Shown here: in pieces, positions 53,649 through 62,676 of the stretch
How the letters are laid out: each line of letters starts with the position of its first letter
Numbering within the stretch: the first letter of the stretch is position 1
NCBI RefSeq assembly: GCF_003013475.1
Contig: NZ_PXZO01000064.1
Span: 124,001-188,000, forward strand
Length of the DNA: 64,000 bases
Direction: 5' to 3'
Origin: Brevibacillus porteri
GTDB lineage: Bacteria; Bacillota; Bacilli; Brevibacillales; Brevibacillaceae
The notes under the pieces: model-generated
Told to the model about the DNA's origin: nothing
The model's input: only the letters and a program-made list of their open reading frames with translations
Database searches by the model: none
Translations under genes and position numbers: made by a program

Positions 53649-54595
53649 ATGGATCATTTCAAAACCATATTGAGACACCATTATGATATAGACGCTGTTG
53701 ATGTTACCCCTCAGCAAGGAGGCTGGTCGGCGCTTGCTTATAAAGTCATCAGCGACCAGCAATCCTATTTTTTGAAGGTCTATGAAAAAAGCAGAGCATC
53801 TACGCCCAAGTGGACAGCGCTGATCGACAAGTATGTTCCCATTAGCCAGTGGCTATCACGCCAAACCAGACTACAAGGCAAAATTCCAGTTCCACTGCTG
53901 ACTAGAACCGCAGCGTATAAACATGAAGACGACATGGGCATCTATCAACTGTTTGCCTATATTGAGGGGAAAACCATTGGGAACCAAGCGTTAAACTCGT
54001 TGCAAGTTCGCCAGCTAGCAGAAATCATAGCGGAGTTGCATTTGTACGGAGAAGAAATCCCGGTCAGTACGGCCGCCATCAAGGAAGACTTCCGTATCCC
54101 ATTTGCCAAGCAGTTTAGAGAAATGCTGAACGAAGATATCCACCTTCTGCCTGATGATGTGGATGAAATCGTCAAACCTTTTACCAACATACTGGCTACC
54201 AACATGAATGATTTGGAGATGATTGCAGAGGAATTGCGAGGCAGTGAGGTAAAAATGAAACTTTGCCATACGGACATTCACAACTGGAACCTGATGCATT
54301 CTGGTCAACAGCTCATACTCATAGACTGGGAAGGATTGAAGCTGGCTCCAGTAGAAGCCGATCTGATGTTTTTGGTAGATCAGCCTTTTTTTGAAGAGTT
54401 ATGGCTACCTATCGAAAGACACATACATATTATGTGATCAATCGGAAAGCGCTGGAGTTCTATCAAATTCGACGTATATGGGAAGATATATATGAACTGC
54501 TAGAGCAGCTCTTGTTTGATGAGCAAGAGGAACAGGACCGAGTAGAGACGATCCGGCATTTGGAAGGGGAATTGAGGAAGATTGATGGAGGTTAA
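53649..54595 (+). pseudogene. Frameshifted aminoglycoside-phosphotransferase-like gene
   Basis: The frame from ATG 53649 (AGAAAGGAG upstream) reads as an APH/ChoK-fold kinase: Lys in YFLKVYEKSR, catalytic LCHTDIHNWNLMHS (HxD....N) and metal site LILIDWEGLKLAPVEADL. Near 54399 the frame is lost: it continues as ELWLPIERHIHIM-stop, whereas the homologous C-terminus continues in another frame as MATYRKTHTYYVINRKALEF ... ELRKIDGG to 54595. A one-base deletion in GAAGAGTTATGG explains both. The catalytic core is upstream of the shift, so a shortened product might still be made; a sequencing error would make it a normal intact gene. Confidence 0.75.
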
Positions 54596-54596
54596 C

Positions 54597-55034
54597 ATGA
54601 TCGATGTTACTTACCTGAAAAGATTATTCCTAAATAGAAGGGAAGATTTACATCTCAGATTGGGTGATATTGGTGATTTGCTGGAGTATGGAACCCATAA
54701 CCCGAATGACGTTATAACATTTACAGAGTATGTCTTAGACCTTGCAATTGCAGAAGAAAACTTTGTTGTAAAAGAAAGTTTGTTTCATCTACTTATGAAT
54801 GCAGTAACCTTTCAAGGAATCGTAAGAAATGTAGAATGGGAACCATTCATAAATGTTCTGCCTACACTAGACGACGCTATCCTCGATTATGCATTAGCCA
54901 TCATTGGTTGTTCAAAAAACCGGAAATTTATAAAAGTAATTGAGCCGTACTTACATTCTCCTACTGAATATATTAGACAAACTGCCGCGGAAGCGTTGGA
55001 GGAAATCAATTATAACGTAGAAGAATCTCCATAA
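54597..55034 (+). CDS. Hypothetical HEAT-like small protein
   Basis: 145 residues from ATG 54597 (GGAGGTTA upstream), 1 bp after the end of the broken kinase frame and so probably translated from the same mRNA. All-helical, with two or three helix pairs (VITFTEYVLDLAIAEENFVV, ESLFHLLMNAVTFQGIVRN, AILDYALAIIGCSKNRKFIK, YIRQTAAEALEEI) like a short HEAT-repeat protein. Resembles in style the gene at 26730 and immunity proteins of toxin loci. No partner toxin nearby. Function unknown. Confidence 0.5.
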   Translation: MIDVTYLKRLFLNRREDLHLRLGDIGDLLEYGTHNPNDVITFTEYVLDLAIAEENFVVKESLFHLLMNAVTFQGIVRNVEWEPFINVLPTLDDAILDYALAIIGCSKNRKFIKVIEPYLHSPTEYIRQTAAEALEEINYNVEESP

Positions 55035-55266
55035 GGAAAATAAGGAAGAAAGGTGGGGGTGGGACAGCTTCTTGACAAGTTGCATCCAGGAGGTTATTGT
55101 GGACACCTAAAGTCTTTGATCTGAACGTATCCCCCAGACTCTAACGGGTCCTAGTCATTGGATAGGACAGCGCCAATTTTTTCAAAATTACGGACATTAT
55201 ATATCTATAAAAACTCTATATGAAATACTTTTCGTGTATCACATAATGAAACAATGGAGGTTACCT

Positions 55267-55890
55267 ATGAACGAAGAAATTACATTCAACGCCAAAATGG
55301 TTCTTGCGTACGATGCTAACACGCGAATCTCGATTCCCACCTATGATCTTTTATTTACGATGATCCAATCCTATTTTCGAGCTCAATTGGGAAAAAAAGC
55401 GGCATCACTGCTCGTCATTGGGGCGGGCGGGGGAAATGAGCTTTCTGCATGGGGACCGTCTAACCCAAAATGGACGTTCACTGGAGTCGATCCTTCTGCC
55501 GAGATGCTTGCAATGGCGCAGACTCGAAGTACGATGCGGCGAGCTGTATCTTAGTTTTGCACTTCATTAACGATGAGCAGGAGAAGCTGAAGCTGCTCAG
55601 GGCCATTAAGGAGCATTTGAAGCCGGGAGCTCCCTTCGTACTTGTTAGTGCGTACGGAGACCGCCATGATGCCGAACTTCGAAACAGATTAAACATATGG
55701 AAAAGCTTTTTTTTTAGATGTGGGATACGAATCAGCGAAAGTAGAAGAGATGGGAAACACCATCATGACAAAAGTTTCTTTTCTATCTGAACCTAAAATC
55801 GAACAGCTATTGAGAGAAGCTGGCTTCACGAATATAGGCAGGTTTCATTCTACGGGACTTTTTGGGGGATGGATTTGCCATGCGGAATGA
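55267..55890 (+). pseudogene. Broken class I SAM-dependent methyltransferase gene
   Basis: ATG 55267 with GGAGGTTACC reads MNEEITFNAKMVLAYDANTR, then the SAM motif LLVIGAGGGNELSAWG and FTGVDPSAEMLAMAQTRS. The frame then breaks: about 30 residues of the expected middle are missing, and the text resumes in a second frame (SCILVLHFINDEQEKLKLLR, EHLKPGAPFVLVSAYGDR) and, after a run of nine T at 55707-55715, in a third (DVGYESAKVEEMGNTIMTKV, EPKIEQLLREAGFTNIGRFH) to TGA 55890. One deletion plus one homopolymer slip disables the gene. Confidence 0.8.
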
Positions 55891-56027
55891 ATGGCGGCGG
55901 GAGTCTAGGACTTTATTTCGAGGTCCATGGCTACCGCCTTTTCAAAATAGACAGACTATTATACAATTAAGGACATAACCGTTAATCAACCGTTATTGGC
56001 TCTGTATAGAAGGAGGAGTGGCGCGTC

Positions 56028-57251
56028 ATGATCAATTCGGATCGATTGTGGGATCGTTTGGGACAGCTTGGCAACATTGGGAAGCAAGAGGCGGGCGGCA
56101 TCACGCGGTTGTCTTTTACGCCTGAGGAACGTGCGGCAAAAGACCTCGTCACAGGCTTTATGAAGGAAGCAGGTCTCACCGTTCGCGAAGACGAGGTTGG
56201 GAACTTGATTGGGCGAAAAGAAGGGAAAAATCCGGCCGCTCCTGTCGTTTTGATTGGCTCGCATATCGACTCCGTACCAAATGGCGGCGATTATGACGGT
56301 CCACTTGGCGTACTGGCTGGCGTAGAAGTTTTACAGACGATGCAGGAACAGGGGATCGAAACAGAGCATCCGATCGAAGTCACCGCGTTCACGGATGAGG
56401 AAGGAACGCGTTTTGGTTACGGGATGATCGGTAGCCGCGGTATCGCGGGTCTGATCAAGCGAGACGAGCTGGAACAAGCAGACAAGAATGGGGTCACGAT
56501 TGCTGAAGCCATGCGGAAAACGGGGCTTGATCCGGACTTCACCAGTCTCGCGGCGAGAACTCCCGGAAGTGTGAAAGCGTATGTGGAGCTACATATCGAG
56601 CAAGGCAAGGTTCTAGAGAGCCGCGGGCTATCTGTCGGGATCGTGACAGGAGTGGCGGGTCCGCTCTGGTTGAATTTCGTGCTAGAGGGAGAAGCCGGTC
56701 ATGCTGGGGCAACGCCGATGAATTTGCGTCGTGATCCGATGGCAGCAGCCGCTCAGGTGATGCTTGCTATCGAGGAAGAAGCGGGACGGACTGGTACCAG
56801 TGTCGGGACGGTTGGAAGGCTGCAAGCATTTCCAGGCGGAGTGAATGTCATTCCTGGACGCGTCGAGTTTTCGCTTGATCTGCGCGACGTGGATGAAGCG
56901 ATCCGCGATGAAGTGGAACAGCGCATTTACGAACAGGCAAAAGCGATCTGTGCTGAGCGCAATGTGACATTGAAAGTAGAGCTGCTGCAACGCATAGCTC
57001 CTGCTGTATGCTCGGACGATATCCAGAATGCTGTAGCCAAAGCGTGTGAGGCAGAAGGCTTGGAAGCATTTAGACTACCGAGTGGCGCAGGGCATGATTG
57101 CATGCAACTAGTTGAGCTGTGCCCGGTTGGCATGATTTTCGCTCGTTCCAAGGACGGCATTAGCCACAACCCGGCAGAGTTCACGACAAAAGAGGATTGT
57201 GCGAACGGAGCCCAAGTACTGTACCGCACCGTTTTATCCTTAGCAAAATAG
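56028..57251 (+). CDS. N-carbamoyl-amino-acid hydrolase/allantoate amidohydrolase (M20, hydantoinase-type)
   Basis: 407 residues, ATG with AAGGAGGAG upstream. Metal-dependent amidohydrolase of the M20C/AmaB-like group: [20 protein letters not shown] (His-Asp), [12 protein letters not shown] (EE), [40 protein letters not shown] (dimer-domain His), and [10 protein letters not shown] near the C-terminus. Acts on N-carbamoyl amino acids or allantoate in nitrogen salvage. The second M20 gene follows after 50 bp with its own ribosome site, so the two probably act in sequence on one class of amide substrates. Confidence 0.88.
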   Translation: MINSDRLWDRLGQLGNIGKQEAGGITRLSFTPEERAAKDLVTGFMKEAGLTVREDEVGNLIGRKEGKNPAAPVVLIGSHIDSVPNGGDYDGPLGVLAGVEVLQTMQEQGIETEHPIEVTAFTDEEGTRFGYGMIGSRGIAGLIKRDELEQADKNGVTIAEAMRKTGLDPDFTSLAARTPGSVKAYVELHIEQGKVLESRGLSVGIVTGVAGPLWLNFVLEGEAGHAGATPMNLRRDPMAAAAQVMLAIEEEAGRTGTSVGTVGRLQAFPGGVNVIPGRVEFSLDLRDVDEAIRDEVEQRIYEQAKAICAERNVTLKVELLQRIAPAVCSDDIQNAVAKACEAEGLEAFRLPSGAGHDCMQLVELCPVGMIFARSKDGISHNPAEFTTKEDCANGAQVLYRTVLSLAK

Positions 57252-57301
57252 GCATAAGAAATAGTAAGTGGGGGAGCCACGTAAATCAGGAGGAGAGCGA
57301 C

Positions 57302-58486
57302 ATGACAGCAACGGCAGTGGTAACGCTTAATAAGGCGGTCGAAGAAATCAAGGATCAGGTAATCGCGTGGAGACGCTATTTGCACGAGAACCCTGAATTA
57401 TCCTTCCATGAAGAAAAAACAGCACAGTTTGTATACGAGACACTGCTTACCTTTGGCAATCTGGAAGTGTCCAGACCGTCGAAAAACAGTGTGATGGCCA
57501 GATTAATCGGTTCCGAGCCCGGAAAAGTGCTCGCCATGCGCGCTGATATGGACGCATTGCCGATTACGGAAGAGAATACGTTTGAATTCGTATCGAAAAA
57601 TCCTGGCGTCATGCATGCGTGCGGACACGACGGACATACTTCCATGCTGCTCGGAACGGCAAAGCTGCTGTCCGGGATGAAGGATCAGATCAAGGGAGAG
57701 GTTCGTTTCTTCTTTCAGCACGCAGAGGAAGTATACCCAGGCGGAGCGGAGGAAATGGTACAGGCAGGTGTCATGGACGGCGTAGACATGGTGATTGGTA
57801 CGCATCTGTGGTCGACGATGGAGTTTGGGACAGTGGGTATCTGCCCAGGTCCAATGATGGCAGCTCCTGATACATTCTGGATCACCGTTCTTGGTAAAGG
57901 CGGACATGCGGCGCTTCCGCATGAAACGATCGATAGCATCGCGATTGCGTCACAAGTGGTGACTAACCTCCAGCACATCGTATCCCGCAATGCGGATCCG
58001 CTCGATAATCTGGTTCTCTCTGTCACACAATTTGTGGGGGGAACGACACATAACGTCATTCCGGGTGCTGTAGAGATTTGCGGGACAGTCCGCAGCTTTG
58101 ACAAAAATCTGCGCGAGTCCGTTCCGGGACTCATGGAACGCGTGATCAAAGGCATTACAGAAGCACATGGCGCGGGGTACAAGTTCAAGTACGAATTTGG
58201 CTATCGCCCGGTTATCAACGATGCCGAAGTGACGAAATTGATGGAAGAGGTCGTCGAAGAATCACTGGGAGCAGAATGGGTAGAGCATATGCGCCCAACC
58301 ATGGGTGGTGAGGATTTCTCCGCCTTCCAACAAAAAGCGCCAGGCTGCTTCTTCTACGTCGCTGCCGGAAACAAAGAAAAAGGTATCACTTATCCGCACC
58401 ACCATCCACGTTTTACAATCGACGAGGAGGCGCTCGAAGTCGGCGTGAAAATGTTCGTCAACGCGGCAAGAAAAATCGTGATGTAA
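57302..58486 (+). CDS. M20-family amidohydrolase (N-acyl-L-amino acid/IAA-amino acid hydrolase type)
   Basis: 394 residues from ATG 57302 (AGGAGGAG upstream; the longer frame to 57197 overlaps the preceding gene). Catalytic domain: WRRYLHENPELSFHEEKTAQ, MRADMDALPITEEN, HACGHDGHTSMLLG, FFFQHAEEVYPGGAEEMV; dimerisation domain GKGGHAALPHETIDSIAI; C-terminal GGEDFSAFQQKAPG and HHHPRFTIDEEAL. Dinuclear metal enzyme (Mn/Zn) hydrolysing N-acyl amino acids. Cotranscribed with the carbamoylase-like gene; ends in a terminator. Confidence 0.9.
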   Translation: MTATAVVTLNKAVEEIKDQVIAWRRYLHENPELSFHEEKTAQFVYETLLTFGNLEVSRPSKNSVMARLIGSEPGKVLAMRADMDALPITEENTFEFVSKNPGVMHACGHDGHTSMLLGTAKLLSGMKDQIKGEVRFFFQHAEEVYPGGAEEMVQAGVMDGVDMVIGTHLWSTMEFGTVGICPGPMMAAPDTFWITVLGKGGHAALPHETIDSIAIASQVVTNLQHIVSRNADPLDNLVLSVTQFVGGTTHNVIPGAVEICGTVRSFDKNLRESVPGLMERVIKGITEAHGAGYKFKYEFGYRPVINDAEVTKLMEEVVEESLGAEWVEHMRPTMGGEDFSAFQQKAPGCFFYVAAGNKEKGITYPHHHPRFTIDEEALEVGVKMFVNAARKIVM

Positions 58487-58504
58487 CGAGAGTGGCACAC
58501 ATGC

Positions 58505-58545
58505 AAAAAGAGCTTCCAGTCATGAGAGACGGGAAGCTCTTTTTG
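58505..58545. terminator. Bidirectional terminator
   Basis: AAAAAGAGCTTCC-agtcatgagagacg-GGAAGCTCTTTTT between the M20 gene and the convergent DinB gene. Confidence 0.9.
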
Positions 58546-58569
58546 GCGTGCGAAAGTCGGTATCAGACC

Positions 58570-59040
58570 TTAGTGGGTGAGTTCTTTTTCTTTGGTGTGA
58601 AATGATTTTTGAATCTGCGAAATTTGTCCGGCATGGATACCCGTGTGATACATGAGGCGACCCAGTGCTTCTAAAGGAGTAGAAGACCCCAATGGCGTTT
58701 CAACGGGTTTGTGCCAAGCTTCCCCAGGTAAGTCACGCATCGCATCGATCAAGTGTTGGTTGGAAGCGGTCATGAAATCAGCGAGCTCTTGCACGTTGGT
58801 AAATGCAACTTTGGTTCCGGCAGGACCGCTTTTCGTCAATAGCTCTACGTCCGCTGGGATACTCCGACCGAAAAACCATTCGGCAAACATGTACTCGACC
58901 TCAGCGCTATGGCGCAGCATATACCCGATGGAGACGGAATTCATGCTCAACCGCAAATCTTGTTCGGGCAAGCTTTTCGCAGTCTTGTGAAAACGTTCCT
59001 GGATGGTGAGCCAAAGTGTCAATGCGGTTGAATAGGTCAT
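58570..59040 (-). CDS. DinB/YfiT-family protein, last gene of haem operon
   Basis: 156 residues from ATG 59040 (GGAGGGG 8 bp upstream); the in-frame extension to 59097 overlaps the HugZ-like gene. Four-helix DinB fold with metal His in MLRHSAEVEYMFAEWFFGRS and LMYHTGIHAGQISQIQKSFH. Such proteins bind Ni/Zn and some transfer bacillithiol. Placement 16 bp downstream of the HugZ-like gene, in a Fur-controlled operon, suggests a role with iron or haem, unusual for this family. Direct function not established. Confidence 0.75.
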   Translation of the reverse strand: MTYSTALTLWLTIQERFHKTAKSLPEQDLRLSMNSVSIGYMLRHSAEVEYMFAEWFFGRSIPADVELLTKSGPAGTKVAFTNVQELADFMTASNQHLIDAMRDLPGEAWHKPVETPLGSSTPLEALGRLMYHTGIHAGQISQIQKSFHTKEKELTH

Positions 59041-59056
59041 GAATGATGCCCCTCCG

Positions 59057-59560
59057 TTATTTTTTGGATATGTGGCCATCTCGGTTGACGTGGACAAATT
59101 TATCGGCTGTCAGGTCAATGTCGTAAGCCTGACCGAACCCAGCTACATAGCGTCCCTCTGATGGTGTTAATTCGAACAAGGAAAAATCAAGGCCACGCAG
59201 CATATCCATCATGTTTTTTCCAAATGACTGTGCAAACAGCTCGAAAATCTCATCGTAACCCGCATTACCCAAATTCAGGGCCGAACACACGAAGCGGGCG
59301 CGCTGGCGAGCAAACAGATTGGTCGCTTTCGACTCGTCTTCAATGAGCATGACATCGACTGCCGGATTTTCTTCCATGTAGCGATAGTGGTTCGCAATTT
59401 TACTAATGTAGATGTAAAACTTTCCATCGTATTTGACGAACGGGGCGTAGGAGAGAAACGGTTTTCCATGCTCGTCGACTGTGCTTAACATGAGTGTCTT
59501 CATGTTCGCAGCAAACGATTGGTACTGGGCCTTCATCGCTTCCTTATCCATCGCTTTCAT
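59057..59560 (-). CDS. HugZ-like haem-utilisation/pyridoxamine-phosphate-oxidase-fold protein
   Basis: 167 residues, split-barrel (PNPOx) fold: MKTLMLSTVDEHGKPFLSYA, FYIYISKIANHYRYMEENPA, DVMLIEDESKATNLFARQRA, RFVCSALNL, and RYVAGFGQAYDIDL. This is the arrangement of HugZ/HutZ proteins that bind and degrade haem to free iron; catalytic haem-binding His is plausible in ANHYRYM but cannot be proven here. ATG 59560 with GAGGTG upstream. It follows haem-type ABC transporter genes and precedes a DinB gene in one operon, which supports the haem call. Confidence 0.78.
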   Translation of the reverse strand: MKAMDKEAMKAQYQSFAANMKTLMLSTVDEHGKPFLSYAPFVKYDGKFYIYISKIANHYRYMEENPAVDVMLIEDESKATNLFARQRARFVCSALNLGNAGYDEIFELFAQSFGKNMMDMLRGLDFSLFELTPSEGRYVAGFGQAYDIDLTADKFVHVNRDGHISKK

Positions 59561-59577
59561 ACGAGCACCTCACTTGT

Positions 59578-60357
59578 TTAGTTTGCTTTTTTCAGTATGT
59601 GAATCCTGGGGCTAGAGCTGTCTGGCGAGTACTGAATCTCGGTTTCGACGCCGTACACTTTGCGAATCAGCTCCATCGTAAGCACATCTTGAGGTTTTCC
59701 AAAAACACGCAGGCTTCCGTCTTTGATCACACAAATTTTATCGCTGTAGGCGCTGGCGTGATTCAAATCATGCAGCACCATGACAACCGTCAGTTTCAAA
59801 TCCTGATTCAGCTTGCGAACGAGCTCAAGCACATCCAGTTGATGGGCGATGTCCAAATAGGTAGTTGGCTCATCGAGCAACAAGATTTTCGGTCGTTGAG
59901 CCAAAGCCATCGCGATCCATGCACGCTGTGCTTCCCCGCCAGACAGTGAGACGAGGTAGCGGTCCTTGTAGCTGAGCATACCGGTTTGTTCCAAAGCCCA
60001 TGTGACGATCTCATAGTCTTCGCCACTCAGGCGCTCAAACCATTTTTTATGGGGAACGCGACCATATCCGACCAGCTCTCCTACAGTCACGTCTGACGGG
60101 CACGTGTTGGATTGGCAAAGCATGCACATGATGCGAGAGATTTGCTTCATACTCAGGCTGTTCAATTCTTGATCCGCAATACATACACGGCCGCTTTTAC
60201 AAGGAATCAGACGTGAAATCGCTTTGAGAATCGATGATTTTCCTGAACCGTTTGGCCCAATGATCGAAACAACCTCTCCTTCTTGGATATCGAGGGAAAA
60301 GTCATGGACGATCGACTTCGGACCGTAGCTGATGTTCAACGATTGCACCTGTAACAT
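59578..60357 (-). CDS. Iron/haem ABC transporter ATP-binding protein
   Basis: 259 residues. Walker A IIGPNGSGKSSILKAISRLI, Q-loop region MCMLCQSNTCPSDVTVGEL, signature LSGGEAQRAWIAMALAQRP, Walker B ILLLDEPTTYLD, then the H-loop VMVLHDLNHASAYSDKICVI. Typical FecE/HmuV/IsdF-partner ATPase for iron complexes or haem. Start ATG 60357 with AAGGGGG upstream, 1 bp from the permease stop. Unusual Cys-rich stretch near 85-90 is not diagnostic. Acts with the permease and binding protein of the same operon. Confidence 0.9.
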   Translation of the reverse strand: MLQVQSLNISYGPKSIVHDFSLDIQEGEVVSIIGPNGSGKSSILKAISRLIPCKSGRVCIADQELNSLSMKQISRIMCMLCQSNTCPSDVTVGELVGYGRVPHKKWFERLSGEDYEIVTWALEQTGMLSYKDRYLVSLSGGEAQRAWIAMALAQRPKILLLDEPTTYLDIAHQLDVLELVRKLNQDLKLTVVMVLHDLNHASAYSDKICVIKDGSLRVFGKPQDVLTMELIRKVYGVETEIQYSPDSSSPRIHILKKAN

Positions 60358-60358
60358 G

Positions 60359-61354
60359 TCACATGCCCCCTTTTCGCATCAAGTAAAGGAAATAAGGTCC
60401 TCCCACGATTGCCATGACAATCCCGGCAGGAATCTCCAAAGGAGCGAATGCAGTTCGACCAAACGTATCGGCTACAAGCAAGACAAGAGAGCCAAGCACG
60501 AGGCTAAACGGCAAGCTCAGACGGTAATCAGAGCCGACGAGCATGCGAGCCATGTGCGGCACGACGAGTCCGATAAATCCAACAAGGCCGACAGTCGATA
60601 CCGAAACAGCTGCCAGATAGACCGCGATGATAGAAAGAGAGAGGCGCAAGCGATGCAAGTTCTGCCCTAAATTGTGAGCGACTTGTTCTCCGAGGCGTAA
60701 AATGTTTGCCTGCCTGATCGATAATAGCGCTGCGATCCATCCGACGAGCGAGTAGGGAAGCAGCACAATGACATCGCCCATGCCTTTTCCGGACAGACTG
60801 CCATTCATCCATTGCAGCGCACCCGGCAGCTTGTCACTGTACAGGATGGACAGTAATCCGATTGCTCCGCCGAAGGCAGCATTGACGGCAACCCCCGATA
60901 AAATGATGCGGACAGGGGTTAATCCGCCCTGTTTTTTCCAAGCCATGGAGTAGACCATGCCTGCTGCTACTCCGCCGCCAATGATGGCAGCTAGGGGTAC
61001 CAGGTAAGAATAGTCGGGCACGACCAGCATGATGAACAGCACCGTAACGGCTGCCCCGCTGGATACGCCAGTCAAGCCTGGATCGGCCAGCGGATTTTGC
61101 ATGACTGCTTGAAGGAGGGCGCCCGATGCAGCGAGATTCGCTCCAATCAATAGTGTGAGAAAAATACGCGGAATTCGGATATCCCACAGAATGGTTTGAC
61201 TGGCGGCATCGCCGTGTCCGAGTATGGCTTCTATCGTTTCGGCAAGAGAGAGGCGCACGCTCCCCAGACCAATGGAGAGCAGTGTAGCTACAACGAGCAT
61301 GATGCAAGCTGTCACCAAGAGAGCTGCTTTCCTGCTCGGAATGTTCTGGGTCAC
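60359..61354 (-). CDS. FecCD-family iron/haem ABC permease
   Basis: 331 residues with about nine or ten membrane segments, GTG start with AAGGAGTTTTT upstream. Family motifs: LTLLIGANLAASGALLQAVM, NPLADPGLTGVSSGAAVTVL, ILSGVAVNAAFGGAIGLL, VGLVGFIGLVVPHMARMLVG, APLEIPAGIVMAIVGGPYFL. Forms the membrane channel for a haem or ferric-siderophore complex, coupled to the ATPase encoded downstream (1 bp gap) and fed by the lipoprotein encoded upstream (12 bp gap). Single permease gene, so the channel would be a homodimer, as in IsdF-type systems. Confidence 0.9.
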   Translation of the reverse strand: MTQNIPSRKAALLVTACIMLVVATLLSIGLGSVRLSLAETIEAILGHGDAASQTILWDIRIPRIFLTLLIGANLAASGALLQAVMQNPLADPGLTGVSSGAAVTVLFIMLVVPDYSYLVPLAAIIGGGVAAGMVYSMAWKKQGGLTPVRIILSGVAVNAAFGGAIGLLSILYSDKLPGALQWMNGSLSGKGMGDVIVLLPYSLVGWIAALLSIRQANILRLGEQVAHNLGQNLHRLRLSLSIIAVYLAAVSVSTVGLVGFIGLVVPHMARMLVGSDYRLSLPFSLVLGSLVLLVADTFGRTAFAPLEIPAGIVMAIVGGPYFLYLMRKGGM

Positions 61355-61366
61355 TGGAAAAACTCC

Positions 61367-62368
61367 TTATTTGTTATACAGGATGTTTTCGAGCTCCTCG
61401 TAGGCAGCCGGGACTTTTACCAGGGAAGCGATCCCGAATGTGCTGTAATCGAGTGCTTTCATTTTGCCATTTTTGAATGCGCTCAGTTTTTCCCATGCGC
61501 CGTTTTTCTTCACGTCTTCTTCGAATTTTTTGGTCACTGCGCTCGGATCGCCATGCGCTACCAGTAAAATGACATCGGGATTGGCAGCTACGATCGATTC
61601 CATGTTGAGCGGCACGTATGTTTCGGTTTGTTTTAGGACATCGGAAGCGACGTTGGATGCGCCGAGATTACGGGCAAGGCTTCCGACAAATGTATTTTCA
61701 TTCATGACCATAAGGGTTTCGGCTGAACCGAACAAGAACAATACTTTGGGAGCGGATTTCCCTTTGGTTGCGTCTATGAAGGTTTTTTCTTTTTCCATGA
61801 TGGATTGAAGAAACGCTGTTGCTTTCTCTTCCTGTTTGAACAGGCGTCCGAGTACGACGGTAGACAGTTTGAGCTCGTCGATGGAGTCTACAGGAAGGTA
61901 CGCGGTAGGCAGCGCGGCGGGCTTGAATTTTTTATCAATGCTCGCTTGGATTGACGCAGGGCCGAGAATGACGTCAGGCTGAAGCTTCGCGACTTGCTCC
62001 AAATCAGGCTGGTGAGAAGTGCCGATACGCGGAACATTGTCGAGGGAGGCTGGCAGCTTGCTGCTTGTCGTCGGTACACCTACGGGAGTGACACCCAGTT
62101 CGTTTAGTATCTCGGTAATCGCTACGGAAACGGTCACGACTTTTGTAGGTGGCTGGGTTTTGAATTGGGAAAGTAGCTCCTCTACTTTCTTTTCATCTGC
62201 GCTGATTGTATGAACGGCTTGTTGACTTGATGTCGACGAGTCCGACTGTGAGCTGGTAGCAGATTGTTGTGTTGGTGTGGCAGCTTCGGGGGACGTGGAA
62301 TTGCTGCATCCAACTACACCTGTCAGTAGTAAAGCAATCATCCCGGTTTTCCATCCTGCGTGTTTCAA
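61367..62368 (-). CDS. Haem/iron-complex ABC substrate-binding lipoprotein (IsdE-like)
   Basis: 333 residues. Lipoprotein signal MKHAGWKTGMIALLLTGVVG with Cys21 (VVGCSNS), then a Ser/Gln-rich linker (about 22-55) and a class III binding domain: VTVSVAITEILNELGVTPVG, VPTTSSKLPASLDNVPRIGT, PDLEQVAKLQPDVILGPASI, APKVLFLFGSAETLMVMNEN, FVGSLARNLGASNVASDVLK, and ESIVAANPDVILLVAHGDPS, LDYSTFGIASLVKVPAAYEE. The pattern resembles Staphylococcus IsdE more than siderophore receptors, and a HugZ-like gene is in the operon, so haem is the likely ligand. Two Fur boxes precede it. ATG 62368 with AGGAGG upstream. Confidence 0.82.
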   Translation of the reverse strand: MKHAGWKTGMIALLLTGVVGCSNSTSPEAATPTQQSATSSQSDSSTSSQQAVHTISADEKKVEELLSQFKTQPPTKVVTVSVAITEILNELGVTPVGVPTTSSKLPASLDNVPRIGTSHQPDLEQVAKLQPDVILGPASIQASIDKKFKPAALPTAYLPVDSIDELKLSTVVLGRLFKQEEKATAFLQSIMEKEKTFIDATKGKSAPKVLFLFGSAETLMVMNENTFVGSLARNLGASNVASDVLKQTETYVPLNMESIVAANPDVILLVAHGDPSAVTKKFEEDVKKNGAWEKLSAFKNGKMKALDYSTFGIASLVKVPAAYEELENILYNK

Positions 62369-62392
62369 TGTACGTAGCCTCCTGAAAATTTA

Positions 62393-62412
62393 TGATAATG
62401 AGAATCAATCTC
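62393..62412 (-). promoter_or_regulatory. Fur box 1 of the haem operon
   Basis: GATAATGAGAATCAATCTC matches the Fur consensus GATAATGATAATCATTATC at 16 of 19 positions, 25 bp before the first gene. Confidence 0.8.
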
Positions 62413-62436
62413 TCTTGAATTGATTATGATTATATA

Positions 62437-62457
62437 GAGAATGATTACTATTATCAA
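62437..62457 (-). promoter_or_regulatory. Fur box 2 of the haem operon
   Basis: GAGAATGATTACTATTATC matches the Fur consensus at 15 of 19 positions, about 70 bp before the first gene, so Fur can cover the promoter between the boxes (GATTATGATTATATAG region). Confidence 0.75.
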
Positions 62458-62676
62458 TAAGAAATTTCCATAGAAAAGAATGGCGAAAACAGGAGAAAAA
62501 CCGCGGAAAAGAGAGGAAAAGTAGAGGGGGTTGTGATAAGAGCGAAGGCTGCCCGGAGCAACTGGATGGAGCGTATAGCATGATGATCTGGTTATTTCGT
62601 AAGCGGGACGTCCGGGCATCCTTAGTCAGCTGGCAGCGAGAAAAAAAGAAGGCGACAATGGATAGTTTGCAGTCGT

